Assembly (NCBI RefSeq): GCF_001682385.1
Contig: NZ_CP016210.1
Span: 3,906,001 to 3,970,000 of the forward strand
From: Azoarcus olearius
GTDB lineage: Bacteria; Pseudomonadota; Gammaproteobacteria; Burkholderiales; Rhodocyclaceae
DNA length: 64,000 nucleotides
Reading direction: 5' to 3'
Part shown: piece by piece, positions 1 through 8,318 of the stretch
Layout: every line of letters begins with the position of its first letter
How positions within the stretch are numbered: the stretch's first letter is position 1
Position numbers and translations under genes: made by a program
Notes under the pieces: model-generated
The model's input: the letters and a program-made list of their open reading frames with translations, nothing else
The model's database searches: none
Told to the model about the DNA's origin: nothing

Positions 1-122
1 TTCAGCTTGGCCTCGGCCGCCTTGACCTTGGCCTCTTCGGATGGCTCCGGCAGCTTGGCTTGCGCGCCGAGGGCCAGACCCAGGGCCAGCGCCGCCAGGC
101 CGGCGCGAACGATGGATTTCAT
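1..122 (-). CDS. small exported protein, 3' end off window
   Basis: The start codon lies at 120-122 and the gene runs off the left edge, so only about 40 residues are visible. They form a signal peptide (MKSIVRAGLAALALGLALG, then AQA) followed by a charged Lys/Glu/Ala-rich stretch. Its ATG shares four bases (ATGA) with the fdhC stop, so it is probably translationally coupled as the last visible gene of the formate dehydrogenase operon. I do not know its function; a small periplasmic protein in this position is plausible from its context only. Confidence 0.6.
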   Translation of the reverse strand, partial: MKSIVRAGLAALALGLALGAQAKLPEPSEEAKVKAAEAKL

Positions 123-1159
123 ACACGTGCTCCTGAAACGGAATCCTGCGGATGACCGGACTTGCCGGCCTTGACGTCGTCGTACCAGTACTCGTGGTGC
201 TCCCGGGCCCAGGTCTCGTCCACATAGCCGGTCTTCATCGACTGGTAGGCGCCTTCCACGCCGATCGTGCCCATGTAGATGTGGCCGAACGAGGCAGCCA
301 GCAGCACCAGCGCGCCGATCGCGTGCACCAGGTTGGCGATGTGCATGTCGGAGCGCGTCCACCCCAGGTTGGGGAAGTCCATGAACAGGCCGGAGATGGT
401 CACGGTGAGGCCGAGGAAGGTGACGCCGAACCAGAACCAGGTCTTCTCGCCGAAGTTGAAGCGGCTCGAAGGCACATGGTCGCCACCCAGCAGGCCGCCC
501 GCCTTGCGGATCCAGATCGCGTCGCAGGCCTGCCACACGTTGTCGCGCAGGAAGGTGCCGATCATGATCAGCACGAACACGCCGAACACCGGGCCCACGT
601 AGTTGTGCACCAGCTTGCCCAGCGTCAGCACCCACGACAGGAACGCGTGGCCGAACACCGGCGCCAGCACGTACTTGCCGAACAGGATCGCAACGCCGGT
701 CAGAGCCAGCAGCACGAAGGTGATGGCCGTGCCCCAGTGCGCGAAGCGTTCGAAGCCGGAGAAGCGCTTCATCAGCCGCCCGGTGGGCTTGTCGTGCAGC
801 CGCATCGTGCCCTTCAGCTTCCAGAACAGCAGGATGGCGGTGGGCACCAGCAGCAGCGCCCAGCCGCCGATCTGGGTCACCGGCCCGTTACGCAGCGCGC
901 GCCAGGTATTGCCTTCGCTCTGGATCAGCACGCCCGCTTCCGGCCCGCGCGCCAGCGTGAAGTGCGACTCGCCGGAGCGCACCTCGCGCCACACCGGGGC
1001 GTTGTTGAGCGGCTGCGCCTGTTGCTGCTGAACCTGGGCGGCCGCGTCGGCGGGGACTTCGACCGCGTGCGCGGGCACCAGCCCCACCAGCAAGGCGGCC
1101 AGCCAGCACAACGCGGCCAGCGCCAGGACACCGCCGCGACGCACATAGCTCGTCATCAT
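119..1159 (-). CDS. fdhC: formate dehydrogenase cytochrome b (gamma) subunit
   Basis: Membrane subunit of a respiratory formate dehydrogenase; the family binds two b-type hemes and passes electrons from the iron-sulfur subunit to quinone. The 346-residue product has a cleavable-looking signal peptide (residues 1-32), a Gln-rich linker, a membrane segment near 98-115 and then the conserved cytochrome b core with His in GFERFAHWG (H141), GHAF (H171) and KLVHNYVG (H185), plus late helices with VHAIG and GHIYMG. It is longer than E. coli FdnI (about 217 residues) because of the N-terminal extension, which is usual for the betaproteobacterial type. Start chosen at the first of two tandem ATGs, after a GGAG. 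It sits 10 bases after the lipoprotein gene, in the fdh operon. Confidence 0.93.
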   Translation of the reverse strand: MMTSYVRRGGVLALAALCWLAALLVGLVPAHAVEVPADAAAQVQQQQAQPLNNAPVWREVRSGESHFTLARGPEAGVLIQSEGNTWRALRNGPVTQIGGWALLLVPTAILLFWKLKGTMRLHDKPTGRLMKRFSGFERFAHWGTAITFVLLALTGVAILFGKYVLAPVFGHAFLSWVLTLGKLVHNYVGPVFGVFVLIMIGTFLRDNVWQACDAIWIRKAGGLLGGDHVPSSRFNFGEKTWFWFGVTFLGLTVTISGLFMDFPNLGWTRSDMHIANLVHAIGALVLLAASFGHIYMGTIGVEGAYQSMKTGYVDETWAREHHEYWYDDVKAGKSGHPQDSVSGARV

Positions 1160-1169
1160 GGCTGTCTCC

Positions 1170-1403
1170 TCACTGGGTGCGGTTGTATTCGTTCAGGTTG
1201 CGGCCGCGGTTCTTCACCGCCTTTTCCCACTCGGCCTTGTCACCCTTGAAGATGGGGTTGTCCCAGGGCTGGGCGTCGGCCTTGCCCTGGTACTTGCCCT
1301 GTTCGTAGGCCACCACCTGCGGGCGTTCGCCGCAGCCTGCCAGCACGACGGCCAGCACCGCGGCACACATTCCGGCGCGGACGGCATTCAGAGGACGCCT
1401 CAT
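1170..1403 (-). CDS. small lipoprotein of the formate dehydrogenase operon
   Basis: 77 residues. The N-terminus is a lipoprotein signal with lipobox LAGC (Cys near residue 24); the mature part has a Trp/Lys/Asn-rich sequence (QPWDNPIFKGDKAEWEKAV). It should be anchored in a membrane facing the periplasm. The ATG overlaps the fdhB stop by four bases (ATGA), which fixes the start and implies coupled translation between fdhB and fdhC. No function is known to me; a role in assembling or stabilising the periplasmic dehydrogenase is an inference from its fixed place between the beta and gamma subunits. Confidence 0.85.
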   Translation of the reverse strand: MRRPLNAVRAGMCAAVLAVVLAGCGERPQVVAYEQGKYQGKADAQPWDNPIFKGDKAEWEKAVKNRGRNLNEYNRTQ

Positions 1404-2008
1404 TTGCCGTCCCCCTTCTGATCGTTGCCGTAGGCGGTCATCCAGCCCCAGGCTTCCAGGCCCTTGCCACGGCGCACCACGCGGTCGCGGAAGATGTCGG
1501 ACACCACCGCGGAATCGCCGGCGAGCAGGGCCTTGGTCGAGCACATCTCGGCACAGGCCGGCAGCTTGCCTTCGGCGAGCCGGTTGGAGCCGTACTTCTC
1601 GAACTCTTCCTTGGAGCCGGTCTCTTCGGGGCCGCCGGCGCAGAAGGTGCATTTGTCCATCTTGCCGCGCGCGCCGAACGCGGCCGGCCCGTTGGGGAAC
1701 TGCGGCGCGCCGAACGGGCAGGCGAAGAAGCAGTAGCCGCAGCCGATGCACAGGTCCTTGTCGTGCAGCACCACGCCGCCTTCGGCCTTGTAGAAGCAGT
1801 CGGTCGGGCACACCGCCATGCAGGGCGCGTCCGAACAGTGCATGCAGGCCACCGAGATCGAGCGTTCGCCCGGCACGCCGTCGTTGATGGTGACCACGCG
1901 GCGGCGGTTCACGCCCCAGGGCACTTCGTTTTCGTTCTTGCAGGCGGTGACGCAGCCGTTGCACTCGATGCAGCGCTCGGCGTCACACAGGAATTTCATG
2001 CGTCCCAT
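1400..2008 (-). CDS. fdhB: formate dehydrogenase iron-sulfur (beta) subunit
   Basis: 202-residue electron-transfer subunit carrying four [4Fe-4S] cluster motifs. Cys groups are visible in CIECNGCVTAC, CMHCSDAPCMAVCP, CIGCGYCFFACP and CTFCAGG with a later CAEMC. It transfers electrons from FdhA to the cytochrome b subunit. It lacks the long C-terminal membrane helix of E. coli FdnH and so resembles the shorter FDH3-type beta subunit. It lies 19 bases downstream of fdhA, and its stop overlaps the start of the lipoprotein gene. ATG at 2006-2008 is preceded by a GAGAG-type ribosome site. Confidence 0.95.
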   Translation of the reverse strand: MGRMKFLCDAERCIECNGCVTACKNENEVPWGVNRRRVVTINDGVPGERSISVACMHCSDAPCMAVCPTDCFYKAEGGVVLHDKDLCIGCGYCFFACPFGAPQFPNGPAAFGARGKMDKCTFCAGGPEETGSKEEFEKYGSNRLAEGKLPACAEMCSTKALLAGDSAVVSDIFRDRVVRRGKGLEAWGWMTAYGNDQKGDGK

Positions 2009-2027
2009 GGTTTCTCTCTTTACCTGT

Positions 2028-4931
2028 TCAGGCCTTGCTTACGCGGCACAGGGTGGTCTTGGTTTCCTGCATCATCGTCACCGAGTCGTAGCCGTAGGTG
2101 GTCGCGGTATTGACCGCCTCACCGCGCACGATCGGCGCGGCGCCTTCCGGGTAGTGCTCGAGCATGTCCTTGCCCTGCCACCAGCCGGAGAAGTGGAAAG
2201 GCAGGAACACGGTGCCGGCGCCGACGCGCTCGGTCACCTGCGCGCGCACCTTCAGCTTGGCCTTGGACGGGGTCTCGACCCAGATGTAGTCGCCGTTGCG
2301 GAAGCCGGCGTTGTTGGCGTCCTTCGGGTTCACCTCGGCGAACATCTCCTGCTGCAGTTCGGCCAGCCAGGGGTTGGAACGGGTTTCCTCGCCGCCGCCC
2401 TCGTACTCGACCAGACGGCCGGAAGTCATCACCAGCGGGTAGTCCCTGGAGATGTCCTTGACCTTGTCCTGCAGCGACTTGTACAGCGTGGGCAGACGCC
2501 AGAAGGCCATCCTGTCGGCGTGGGTCGGGTACTTCTCGACCAGATCCGGGCGCGGCGAATAGATCGGCTCGCGGTGCAGCGGCACCGGGTCGGGGAAGTT
2601 CCACACCACCGCGCGCGCCTTGGCGTTGCCGAAGGGGTGGCAGCCGTGGTTCTTCATCACCACGCGGATGATCCCGCCCGACAGGTCGGTCTTCCAGTTC
2701 TTGCCTTCGGCCGCCTTCTTTTCGTCCTCGGTCAGCTCATCCCACCAGCCGAGCTTCTTCATCAGCACGTGGTCGAACTCGGGGTAGCCCATCTGCAGGT
2801 CGGCACCCTTGGAGGCGGAGCCGTCCTCGGCGAGCAGCGACACGCCGTCCTTTTCCACGCCGAAGTTGGCGCGGAAGTTGCCGCCGCCGTCCATGACGTG
2901 CTTGGAGGTGTCGTACAGGTTGGGCGTGCCGGGGTGCTTCATCTCGGGGTTGCCGAAGCAGGGCCACGGCAGGCCGAAGTAGTCGCCGTCGCAGGGGCCG
3001 CCCACCGCCTTCAGCGTCTTCACGTCGAAGGTGTGCATGTTCTTCATGTGGGCCTGCAGGCGCTCCGGCGACTGGCCGGAATAGCCGATGGTCCAGGTGC
3101 CGCGGTTGATCTCGCGCAGCGTGTCCTCGATGTCCGGCTCTTCCCAGCCCTGCTTGTCCTTGGCGACCTTGATGTTCTTCACCAGTTGCTCGGCCCAGCC
3201 GAACTTCTTGGCGAAGGCGTACATGATGGTGTGGTCGGGCTTGGACTCGAACAGCGGCTCGATGACCTTCTCGCGCCACTGGATGGAGCGGTTGGAGGCG
3301 GTGCAGGAACCGTAGGTCTCGAACTGGGTGGCGGCCGGCAACAGATAGACGCCGTCCTTCCTCACCATTGCCGCCATCGCCGCGGTGGCCGAGGGATAGG
3401 GGTCGATCACCACCAGGGTGTCGAGCTTCTTCATCGCCTCGACCATCTCGATGCCACGGGTCTGCGAGTTCGGCGCATGGCCCCAGTACACCACCGCGCG
3501 CAGGTTGGAATCCTGGTCGATCAGCTCGTTCTGTTCGAGCACGCCGTCGATCCAGCGCGACACGGTGATGCCGGATTTCTCCATCATCGCCTGCGAGGCG
3601 TAGCGGCCCTTGATCCACTCGTAATCCACGCCCCACACCGCCGCCCAGTGCTTCCAGGAGCCGGCGGCCAGCCCGTAGTAGCCCGGCAGCGAATCCGGGT
3701 TGGGGCCGACGTCGGTGGCGCCCTGCACGTTATCGTGGCCGCGGAAGATGTTGGTGCCGCCGCCGGAGACGCCGACGTTGCCCAGCACCAGTTGCAGGAT
3801 GCACATTGCGCGCACGTTGGCGTTACCCACGGTGTGCTGCGTCTGGCCCATGCACCACACCACGGTCGAGGGCCGGTTCTTGGCCATGGTCTCGGCGACC
3901 TTGAACACCTGCTCCTCGGCAATGCCGGTGACCTCGGTGACCTTGTCCGGGGTCCATTTCATGACCTCTTCCTTGACCTTCTCGAGGCCGAAGACGCGGT
4001 CATGGATGTACTGCTTGTCTTCCCAGCCGTTCTTGAAGATGTGGTACAGCACGCCCCAGATGAAGGGGATGTCGGTACCCGAACGGATGCGCACGTAGTA
4101 GTCGGCCTTGGCCGCAGTGCGGGTGAAGCGCGGATCGACCACGACCATCTTCGCGCCGTTTTCCTTGGCGTGCAGGATGTGCAGCAGCGACACCGGGTGC
4201 GCTTCGGCGGCGTTGGAGCCGATGAAGAGCATCGCCTTGGCGTTCTGCATGTCGTTGTAGGAGTTGGTCATCGCGCCGTAACCCCAGGTGTTCGCGACGC
4301 CCGCCACCGTGGTGGAGTGGCAGATGCGTGCCTGGTGGTCGCAGTTGTTGGTGCCCCAGAAGGACACGAACTTGCGCAGCAGGTAGGCCTGCTCGTTGTT
4401 GTGCTTGGAGGAGCCGATCCAGTACACCGCGTCGGGGCCGGATTCCTCGCGGATCTTCAGCAGGCGGTCGCCCACTTCGTTGATCGCCTGTTCCCAGCTG
4501 ATCTTCTGGTACTTGCCGTCGACCAGCTTCATCGGATACTTCAGGCGGTGCTCGCCGTGGCCGTGCTCGCGCACCGAGGCGCCCTTGGCGCAGTGCGAGC
4601 CGAGGTTGATCGGCGAATCGAACACCGCTTCCTGGCGCACCCAGACGCCGTTCTTCACCACCGCATCCACCGCGCAGCCCACCGAGCAGTGGGTACACAC
4701 CGTGCGCTTCACTTCCTCGCCGCCCGCCAGGCGGTTGTCGGCGGAAGCCGCCGCTTCGGCGCTGCCGATCAGGTTGTAGGGCAGTTGCGCGGCGATCGCG
4801 CCGGCACCCACGCCGAGGCCGGAACGCTTGAGGAAGGTGCGGCGGTCCATCGTCTGCCCCAGGCTGCGGGCGGCGGAACTACGCAGGCGGCGGCCGCTGC
4901 CGGCGGCCGTCGAACTCTTCTTGGTCAGCAT
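2028..4931 (-). CDS. fdhA: formate dehydrogenase catalytic (alpha) subunit, Mo/W-bis-MGD
   Basis: 967 residues, oxidises formate to CO2. A twin-arginine motif (MDRRTFLKRS, residues 28-37) indicates Tat export to the periplasm. A [4Fe-4S] site is formed by Cys79, Cys82, Cys86 and Cys114. The molybdopterin active-site residue is Cys204 (QARICHSTTVAG) where E. coli FdnG has selenocysteine, so no SECIS element is needed. The downstream motif GYGAMTNSYNDM is typical of formate dehydrogenases, and the C-terminal MGD-binding domain ends near SVTMMQETK. A strong AGGAAGGA precedes the ATG. The protein depends on the accessory genes fdhD and mobA/mobB, found at 9773-12664. Confidence 0.96.
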   Translation of the reverse strand: MLTKKSSTAAGSGRRLRSSAARSLGQTMDRRTFLKRSGLGVGAGAIAAQLPYNLIGSAEAAASADNRLAGGEEVKRTVCTHCSVGCAVDAVVKNGVWVRQEAVFDSPINLGSHCAKGASVREHGHGEHRLKYPMKLVDGKYQKISWEQAINEVGDRLLKIREESGPDAVYWIGSSKHNNEQAYLLRKFVSFWGTNNCDHQARICHSTTVAGVANTWGYGAMTNSYNDMQNAKAMLFIGSNAAEAHPVSLLHILHAKENGAKMVVVDPRFTRTAAKADYYVRIRSGTDIPFIWGVLYHIFKNGWEDKQYIHDRVFGLEKVKEEVMKWTPDKVTEVTGIAEEQVFKVAETMAKNRPSTVVWCMGQTQHTVGNANVRAMCILQLVLGNVGVSGGGTNIFRGHDNVQGATDVGPNPDSLPGYYGLAAGSWKHWAAVWGVDYEWIKGRYASQAMMEKSGITVSRWIDGVLEQNELIDQDSNLRAVVYWGHAPNSQTRGIEMVEAMKKLDTLVVIDPYPSATAAMAAMVRKDGVYLLPAATQFETYGSCTASNRSIQWREKVIEPLFESKPDHTIMYAFAKKFGWAEQLVKNIKVAKDKQGWEEPDIEDTLREINRGTWTIGYSGQSPERLQAHMKNMHTFDVKTLKAVGGPCDGDYFGLPWPCFGNPEMKHPGTPNLYDTSKHVMDGGGNFRANFGVEKDGVSLLAEDGSASKGADLQMGYPEFDHVLMKKLGWWDELTEDEKKAAEGKNWKTDLSGGIIRVVMKNHGCHPFGNAKARAVVWNFPDPVPLHREPIYSPRPDLVEKYPTHADRMAFWRLPTLYKSLQDKVKDISRDYPLVMTSGRLVEYEGGGEETRSNPWLAELQQEMFAEVNPKDANNAGFRNGDYIWVETPSKAKLKVRAQVTERVGAGTVFLPFHFSGWWQGKDMLEHYPEGAAPIVRGEAVNTATTYGYDSVTMMQETKTTLCRVSKA

Positions 4932-4944
4932 CGTGTCCTTCCTC

Positions 4945-5151
4945 TCAGATCCGCGCGGTGCGGTAGTAATTGCGCGCGTGCTCGCTGGCGCCCGCCTGCT
5001 TGTCGGTGGCGGCTTCCTTCACCGCCTGCTCGACAACCGGCGCCGCGCCGCCGCTGGCCACCGTGGCCACCGCCGCGGCACCGGCCGCGCCGCCCGCACC
5101 CAGCGACAGCAGGAAATGCCGCCGCGACAGCTTGGTCTTGTTTTCGCTCAT
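4945..5151 (-). CDS. small twin-arginine target protein of formate dehydrogenase region
   Basis: 68 residues with a Tat signal (KTKLSRRHFLLSLGAGG) and a very short Ala-rich mature part ending EHARNYYRTARI. Proteins of this size and layout are commonly annotated 'formate dehydrogenase region TAT target'. The start is the ATG at 5149-5151; upstream in-frame codons give non-protein-like sequence. It ends 13 bases before fdhA and follows the TorD-like chaperone gene. The role is unknown; it may be a small Tat-exported partner of FdhA. Confidence 0.85.
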   Translation of the reverse strand: MSENKTKLSRRHFLLSLGAGGAAGAAAVATVASGGAAPVVEQAVKEAATDKQAGASEHARNYYRTARI

Positions 5152-5218
5152 GTCCTTGTTCTCCCGCCTATTCCAGATCATCCGGCCGCAGTCGGCGCGC
5201 TCCGCGCGCCGGCGCGGC

Positions 5219-5842
5219 CTACACCATGTCGAACGCCTGGCGCTCGATGTCGAAGAAGGCGCGCAGCAAGCTGCCCGCCCTTGCATAGAAATCCGCCCCC
5301 GGGGCCGCCGCCACCGCATCGACGAAGCGCTCGTACCAGGGCGCCAGGTGGCGATGGAAGAAGTGCTGCTGGCGCGCCAGCCCCGCCTCGTCCGGCCCGG
5401 TGAGCACCAGGTGGCGCATCACCTCGGCGAGCGCGGCGATGTGGTCCTCGGTTTCCGCCACCCCGCCGCGGCGGCCCAGGCCAAGCTCGGCGAGGTCGTC
5501 GCGCAGTTCGGCGAGCGGTTCTTCCTGCAGGAAGCCGGTCAGGTACCAGGAGGCGTTGGCGATCACTACCGGCTTGGAGACGCTGACGAAGAGCGCGGCG
5601 AACTCGTCGCCCACCGCGGCGGCGTCCAGCCGGCCGGCCGCCTCGCCGAGCGCGGCCCAGGCCTGCGGAAACGCGCCGTCGCCAGCACCGAGACTGCGCG
5701 CCGACTGCACGATCGCGCCCAGCAGCGCGGCATCGGCCGGCGCGTAGAACAGGCGCGCGAGCAGCGCGTAGTGGTCGGCGCGGGCGCGGTCTTCCTCGCT
5801 CCAGGTCGGCAGGGATTGCAATTGGGTCATCGGGGCATTCAT
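5219..5842 (-). CDS. TorD/DmsD-family molecular chaperone
   Basis: 207 residues, helical, with the family's N-terminal RADHYALLARLFYAP and a central acidic EDHIAALAEVMRHLVL segment. TorD/NarJ/DmsD proteins bind Tat signal peptides or apo-molybdoenzymes in the cytoplasm and hold them back until the cofactor is inserted. Directly upstream of the two Tat substrates here, it is most likely the dedicated chaperone for FdhA. The first ATG (5840-5842) follows a GAGGA; a second in-frame ATG lies four codons on. The upstream gene ends 13 bases away. Confidence 0.88.
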   Translation of the reverse strand: MNAPMTQLQSLPTWSEEDRARADHYALLARLFYAPADAALLGAIVQSARSLGAGDGAFPQAWAALGEAAGRLDAAAVGDEFAALFVSVSKPVVIANASWYLTGFLQEEPLAELRDDLAELGLGRRGGVAETEDHIAALAEVMRHLVLTGPDEAGLARQQHFFHRHLAPWYERFVDAVAAAPGADFYARAGSLLRAFFDIERQAFDMV

Positions 5843-5855
5843 GCGCTGGCCGTCC

Positions 5856-7961
5856 TCATTCCTTCATGTCCCAGGCCTTGAGGCTGTTCTCGTGTTTCAT
5901 CAGATCGACCACCCGGCAGTCGCCGCACATCGACAGGCGGGCGCGCTCGGCATCGGAAGCGAACATCGAATGGCCGGCGAGGCGGGCGATCATGGCCTGG
6001 ATCATCGGCGCGGCACCCATCGGCTTGCCGCAGCTGGTGCAGTGGAAGATGTCCGCCTCGCGCAGCGGCCGGGCGCGCCGCGCGGCGTCGTCGAGCAGCA
6101 GGCGCGGCTGCAGGCTGAGCGCGGTTTCCGGACAGGAGCTGACGCACAACCCGCACTGCAGGCAGTTCTTCTCGATGAAGTCGAGCCGGTAGCTGTCGCC
6201 CGCCGCGCGCAACGCGCCGGCCGGACAGGCGCCGGTACAGGCCATGCACAAGGTACAGGCTTCGGTGGCGAGCACCTGGCCGAAAGGCGCGCCGGCCTTG
6301 AGTTCGATCTGCGCCGGCAGGCCGCCCTCGGCGCGGGCGGCGGGCGCCTCGGCGATCAGGTGGCGCAGCGCGAGATCCAGGGTTTCGCGCTTCTTCGGCA
6401 GCAGGCGGAAGCTCGCCGCGCGCGCCACCCCGGCAGCCGGTACCCAGTCCCACAGCGCGGTTTCGAGCTGGCGCCAGTCGTCGGCGTCCATCGCCTCGAT
6501 GATGCGCAGGTGTTCGCCGCTGTAGCCGAGGCCGGCGAGGATGGCCGCGCCGTGGCCGGCCTGGGCCTTCAGCGGTGCGGCGTCGTGGCTGCCGGCGGCA
6601 AGCACCGCCACCTGACAGGCGCCGAGCGCGACGCTGCCGAGCAGCAGGTCCAGCCCGATCGCGTCGGCGCTCCACACCTCGACCGGAATCACCCGCGCCG
6701 GCAGACCGCGGCCACGGCGGGCAAGGCGTTCGATCAGCTTGCCGCCGGCCTCGGCCGAGTGGAACAGCACGCAGGCATCGCGGCCGCCGGCGGCGGCGTA
6801 TTCGGCAAGCAGGGTCTTGACCTGCAGGCCGAGGTCGGCGACGCGCGGATACTGGAAGGCGAGCGCGCCCGACGGGCACACCGTGCTACAGGTGCCACAG
6901 CCCTTGCACAGGTAGGGATCGACCGCGATGACGTTGCCGTCGGCGCGGATCGCCTCGGTGGAACAGACCTCGATGCAGTTGTTGCAGCCTGGCTTCTTCG
7001 CGCGGCTGTGGGCACAGAGGCCGGCTTCGAAGGCGACGTAGCGCGGCTTCTCGAACTCGCCGACGAATTCGCCGAGCGCCTGCACCGCCAGCGCCTGATC
7101 GAAGGGGTCGCGGCCGGGCGCAGCGTAGCCGTCGGGGTATTCGACGCGCTTCAGCAGCGGCTCGGCGCAAAGGTCCAGCACCAGGTCGAAGCGCTCGCGG
7201 CGCGCGGTGTCGCGGCGGGCAAAGTCGATCGCACCGATCTCGCCACAGGCGGCAACACAGGCGCGATGGCCGGCGCAGCGGCCGAGATCGACCTGCAGGT
7301 CGTAACCGATCGCGCCTTCCGGACAGGCCTTGACGCAGGCATGGCAGCGCACGCACAGATCGAGGTCGATCGGGTTGTGCTGCTCCCAGGCGAGTTCGAA
7401 GGCGCCGAGATGGCCGGTGAGCAAATGCGGTCGTCCGCTCCACACCGGGTAGGCGTTCTGCGCCGGCAGCTCGACCTCGCCGGCGCGTTCGGTGATCAGC
7501 ACCGACACCTCGAAGCTGGCCGCCAGCCGTTCTGCCCAGCCAAGGGCGACGCCGGCTTCGCCGACGATCAGCAGGCCGCGGCCGGCCTTGATCTGCACAC
7601 CCGGCACCGGCTCGATCTCCGGCAGCGCGGTAGCGGCTGCGATCAGGGCGGCGAGCTTGGGCGCGGCCTGCGCCGACTCGGCCGACCAGCCGGCGGTTTC
7701 GCGCAGGTTGAAGAAACGCAGCGGACGGGTGGCACCCGCCTCGGCGGCGAGTTCGCCGAACAGCGCGGTCTCCTGGGTACAGGACACCGCGACTTCACAG
7801 CCGGCGGCGAGGTCGGCTTCCAGCACAGGCAGTTCCCGGCCGCACAGCGCATGATGCACCGGCAGCGCGGCGTCACCGCCGGCCGCGGCCCTGGCCGCCT
7901 CGTCGAGGGAATAGCTGTGGTTGCAGTCGCAGAGCCTGATCTGTTTGCCGGAGTCGCGCAT
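5856..7961 (-). CDS. multi-cluster 4Fe-4S ferredoxin-domain protein of fdh operon
   Basis: 701 residues and the first gene of the formate dehydrogenase operon. Cys motifs seen in order: CVRCHACVKACPEGAIGY, CAGHRACVAACG, CNNCIEVCSTEAI, CKGCGTCSTVCPSGALAF, CTLCMACTGACPAGALR, CLQCGLCVSSCPETAL, and a C-terminal CTSCGKP paired with MCGDCRVVD that may bind a zinc or further cluster. That suggests at least five [4Fe-4S] clusters. There is no signal peptide, so it should be cytoplasmic, unlike the periplasmic enzyme. The part between the cluster blocks (ACVLFHSAEAGGKLIERL) looks like a HdrA/MvhD-style electron-transfer module. It might link formate-derived electrons to a cytoplasmic acceptor or act in assembly; I cannot tell which. 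Confidence 0.85.
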   Translation of the reverse strand: MRDSGKQIRLCDCNHSYSLDEAARAAAGGDAALPVHHALCGRELPVLEADLAAGCEVAVSCTQETALFGELAAEAGATRPLRFFNLRETAGWSAESAQAAPKLAALIAAATALPEIEPVPGVQIKAGRGLLIVGEAGVALGWAERLAASFEVSVLITERAGEVELPAQNAYPVWSGRPHLLTGHLGAFELAWEQHNPIDLDLCVRCHACVKACPEGAIGYDLQVDLGRCAGHRACVAACGEIGAIDFARRDTARRERFDLVLDLCAEPLLKRVEYPDGYAAPGRDPFDQALAVQALGEFVGEFEKPRYVAFEAGLCAHSRAKKPGCNNCIEVCSTEAIRADGNVIAVDPYLCKGCGTCSTVCPSGALAFQYPRVADLGLQVKTLLAEYAAAGGRDACVLFHSAEAGGKLIERLARRGRGLPARVIPVEVWSADAIGLDLLLGSVALGACQVAVLAAGSHDAAPLKAQAGHGAAILAGLGYSGEHLRIIEAMDADDWRQLETALWDWVPAAGVARAASFRLLPKKRETLDLALRHLIAEAPAARAEGGLPAQIELKAGAPFGQVLATEACTLCMACTGACPAGALRAAGDSYRLDFIEKNCLQCGLCVSSCPETALSLQPRLLLDDAARRARPLREADIFHCTSCGKPMGAAPMIQAMIARLAGHSMFASDAERARLSMCGDCRVVDLMKHENSLKAWDMKE

Positions 7962-7992
7962 CTAACCGTGTCCTGGGTAACCCAGAAGACTT

Positions 7993-8008
7993 AGCACGAG
8001 GCAGGCCA
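7993..8008 (-). promoter_or_regulatory. candidate sigma-54 (-24/-12) promoter of fdh operon
   Basis: On the minus strand the sequence TGGCCTGCCTCGTGCT carries the invariant GG and GC exactly 12 bases apart and matches the TGGCACG-N4-TTGCT consensus at most key positions. It predicts transcription starting near 7982-7983, giving a leader of about 21 bases before the ATG at 7961. This is sequence-based; no expression data are visible. Confidence 0.6.
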
Positions 8009-8116
8009 GGAACTACGGAACGATCAGACCCCATAAAAACCGAAATGGCGCGCTAAAACGCAACCAAGACGGCAACGAGGACAAAATGTCTATCACTCGC
8101 CAATATGTCTCATCTG

Positions 8117-8139
8117 CGCAAAATGTTGCGTTGCCGCAA
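8117..8139. promoter_or_regulatory. tandem inverted half-sites, candidate enhancer for fdh promoter
   Basis: Three half-sites alternate as CGCAA (8117-8121), TTGCG (8126-8130), CGCAA (8135-8139), each separated by exactly four bases, so two overlapping 5-4-5 inverted repeats are formed. They lie about 135-155 bases upstream of the predicted start at 7982, a normal distance for a sigma-54 activator site. The binding protein is unknown; the activator encoded at 14841-16253 is one candidate. Confidence 0.45.
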
Positions 8140-8217
8140 AACCGGCGGGGTTTGACGGCGAAAGCCGGCAGCTGAAGCGCTTCCTACGGACGGGTATGAA
8201 GCGGGGTGCGGTCTACC

Positions 8218-8300
8218 CACTCCCTCCAAAGAGGTGAGGACGGGATTGGGCGGCGACTGCTCGCCGCCGGCCGAACGACGGTGCCGCCTGACACCCGCTA
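8218..8300. repeat. partial copy of dispersed intergenic repeat
   Basis: The segment ACTCCCTCCAAAGAGGTGAG, then CGGGATTGGGCGGCGAC and GCTCGCCGCCGGCCGAACGAC, closely follows the left half of the repeat at 37774-38008, but its terminal motif is degraded (CTCCAAAGAGG in place of CCCTTCAAGGGG). It lies just left of the fuller copy at 8319-8487. Together with the promoter elements it occupies the otherwise gene-free stretch 7962-8551. Confidence 0.55.
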
Positions 8301-8318
8301 TGAGGCCGGCCCGTTTTG

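Noticed and set aside
4300-4340. Selenocysteine in FdhA
   Set aside because: The active-site codon encodes Cys204 in the QARICHSTTVAG motif and there is no in-frame TGA, so selenocysteine insertion is not required.
1818-5288. 1156-residue plus-strand open frame opposite fdhA
   Set aside because: It lies antisense to a clear FdhA with all catalytic motifs; its composition (His/Val/Ala-rich runs without domains) is typical of a GC-rich shadow frame.
5841-7994. 717-residue plus-strand open frame
   Set aside because: Antisense to the ferredoxin-rich gene; no recognisable domain, and its Arg/Ala/Gly-rich composition is that of a shadow.
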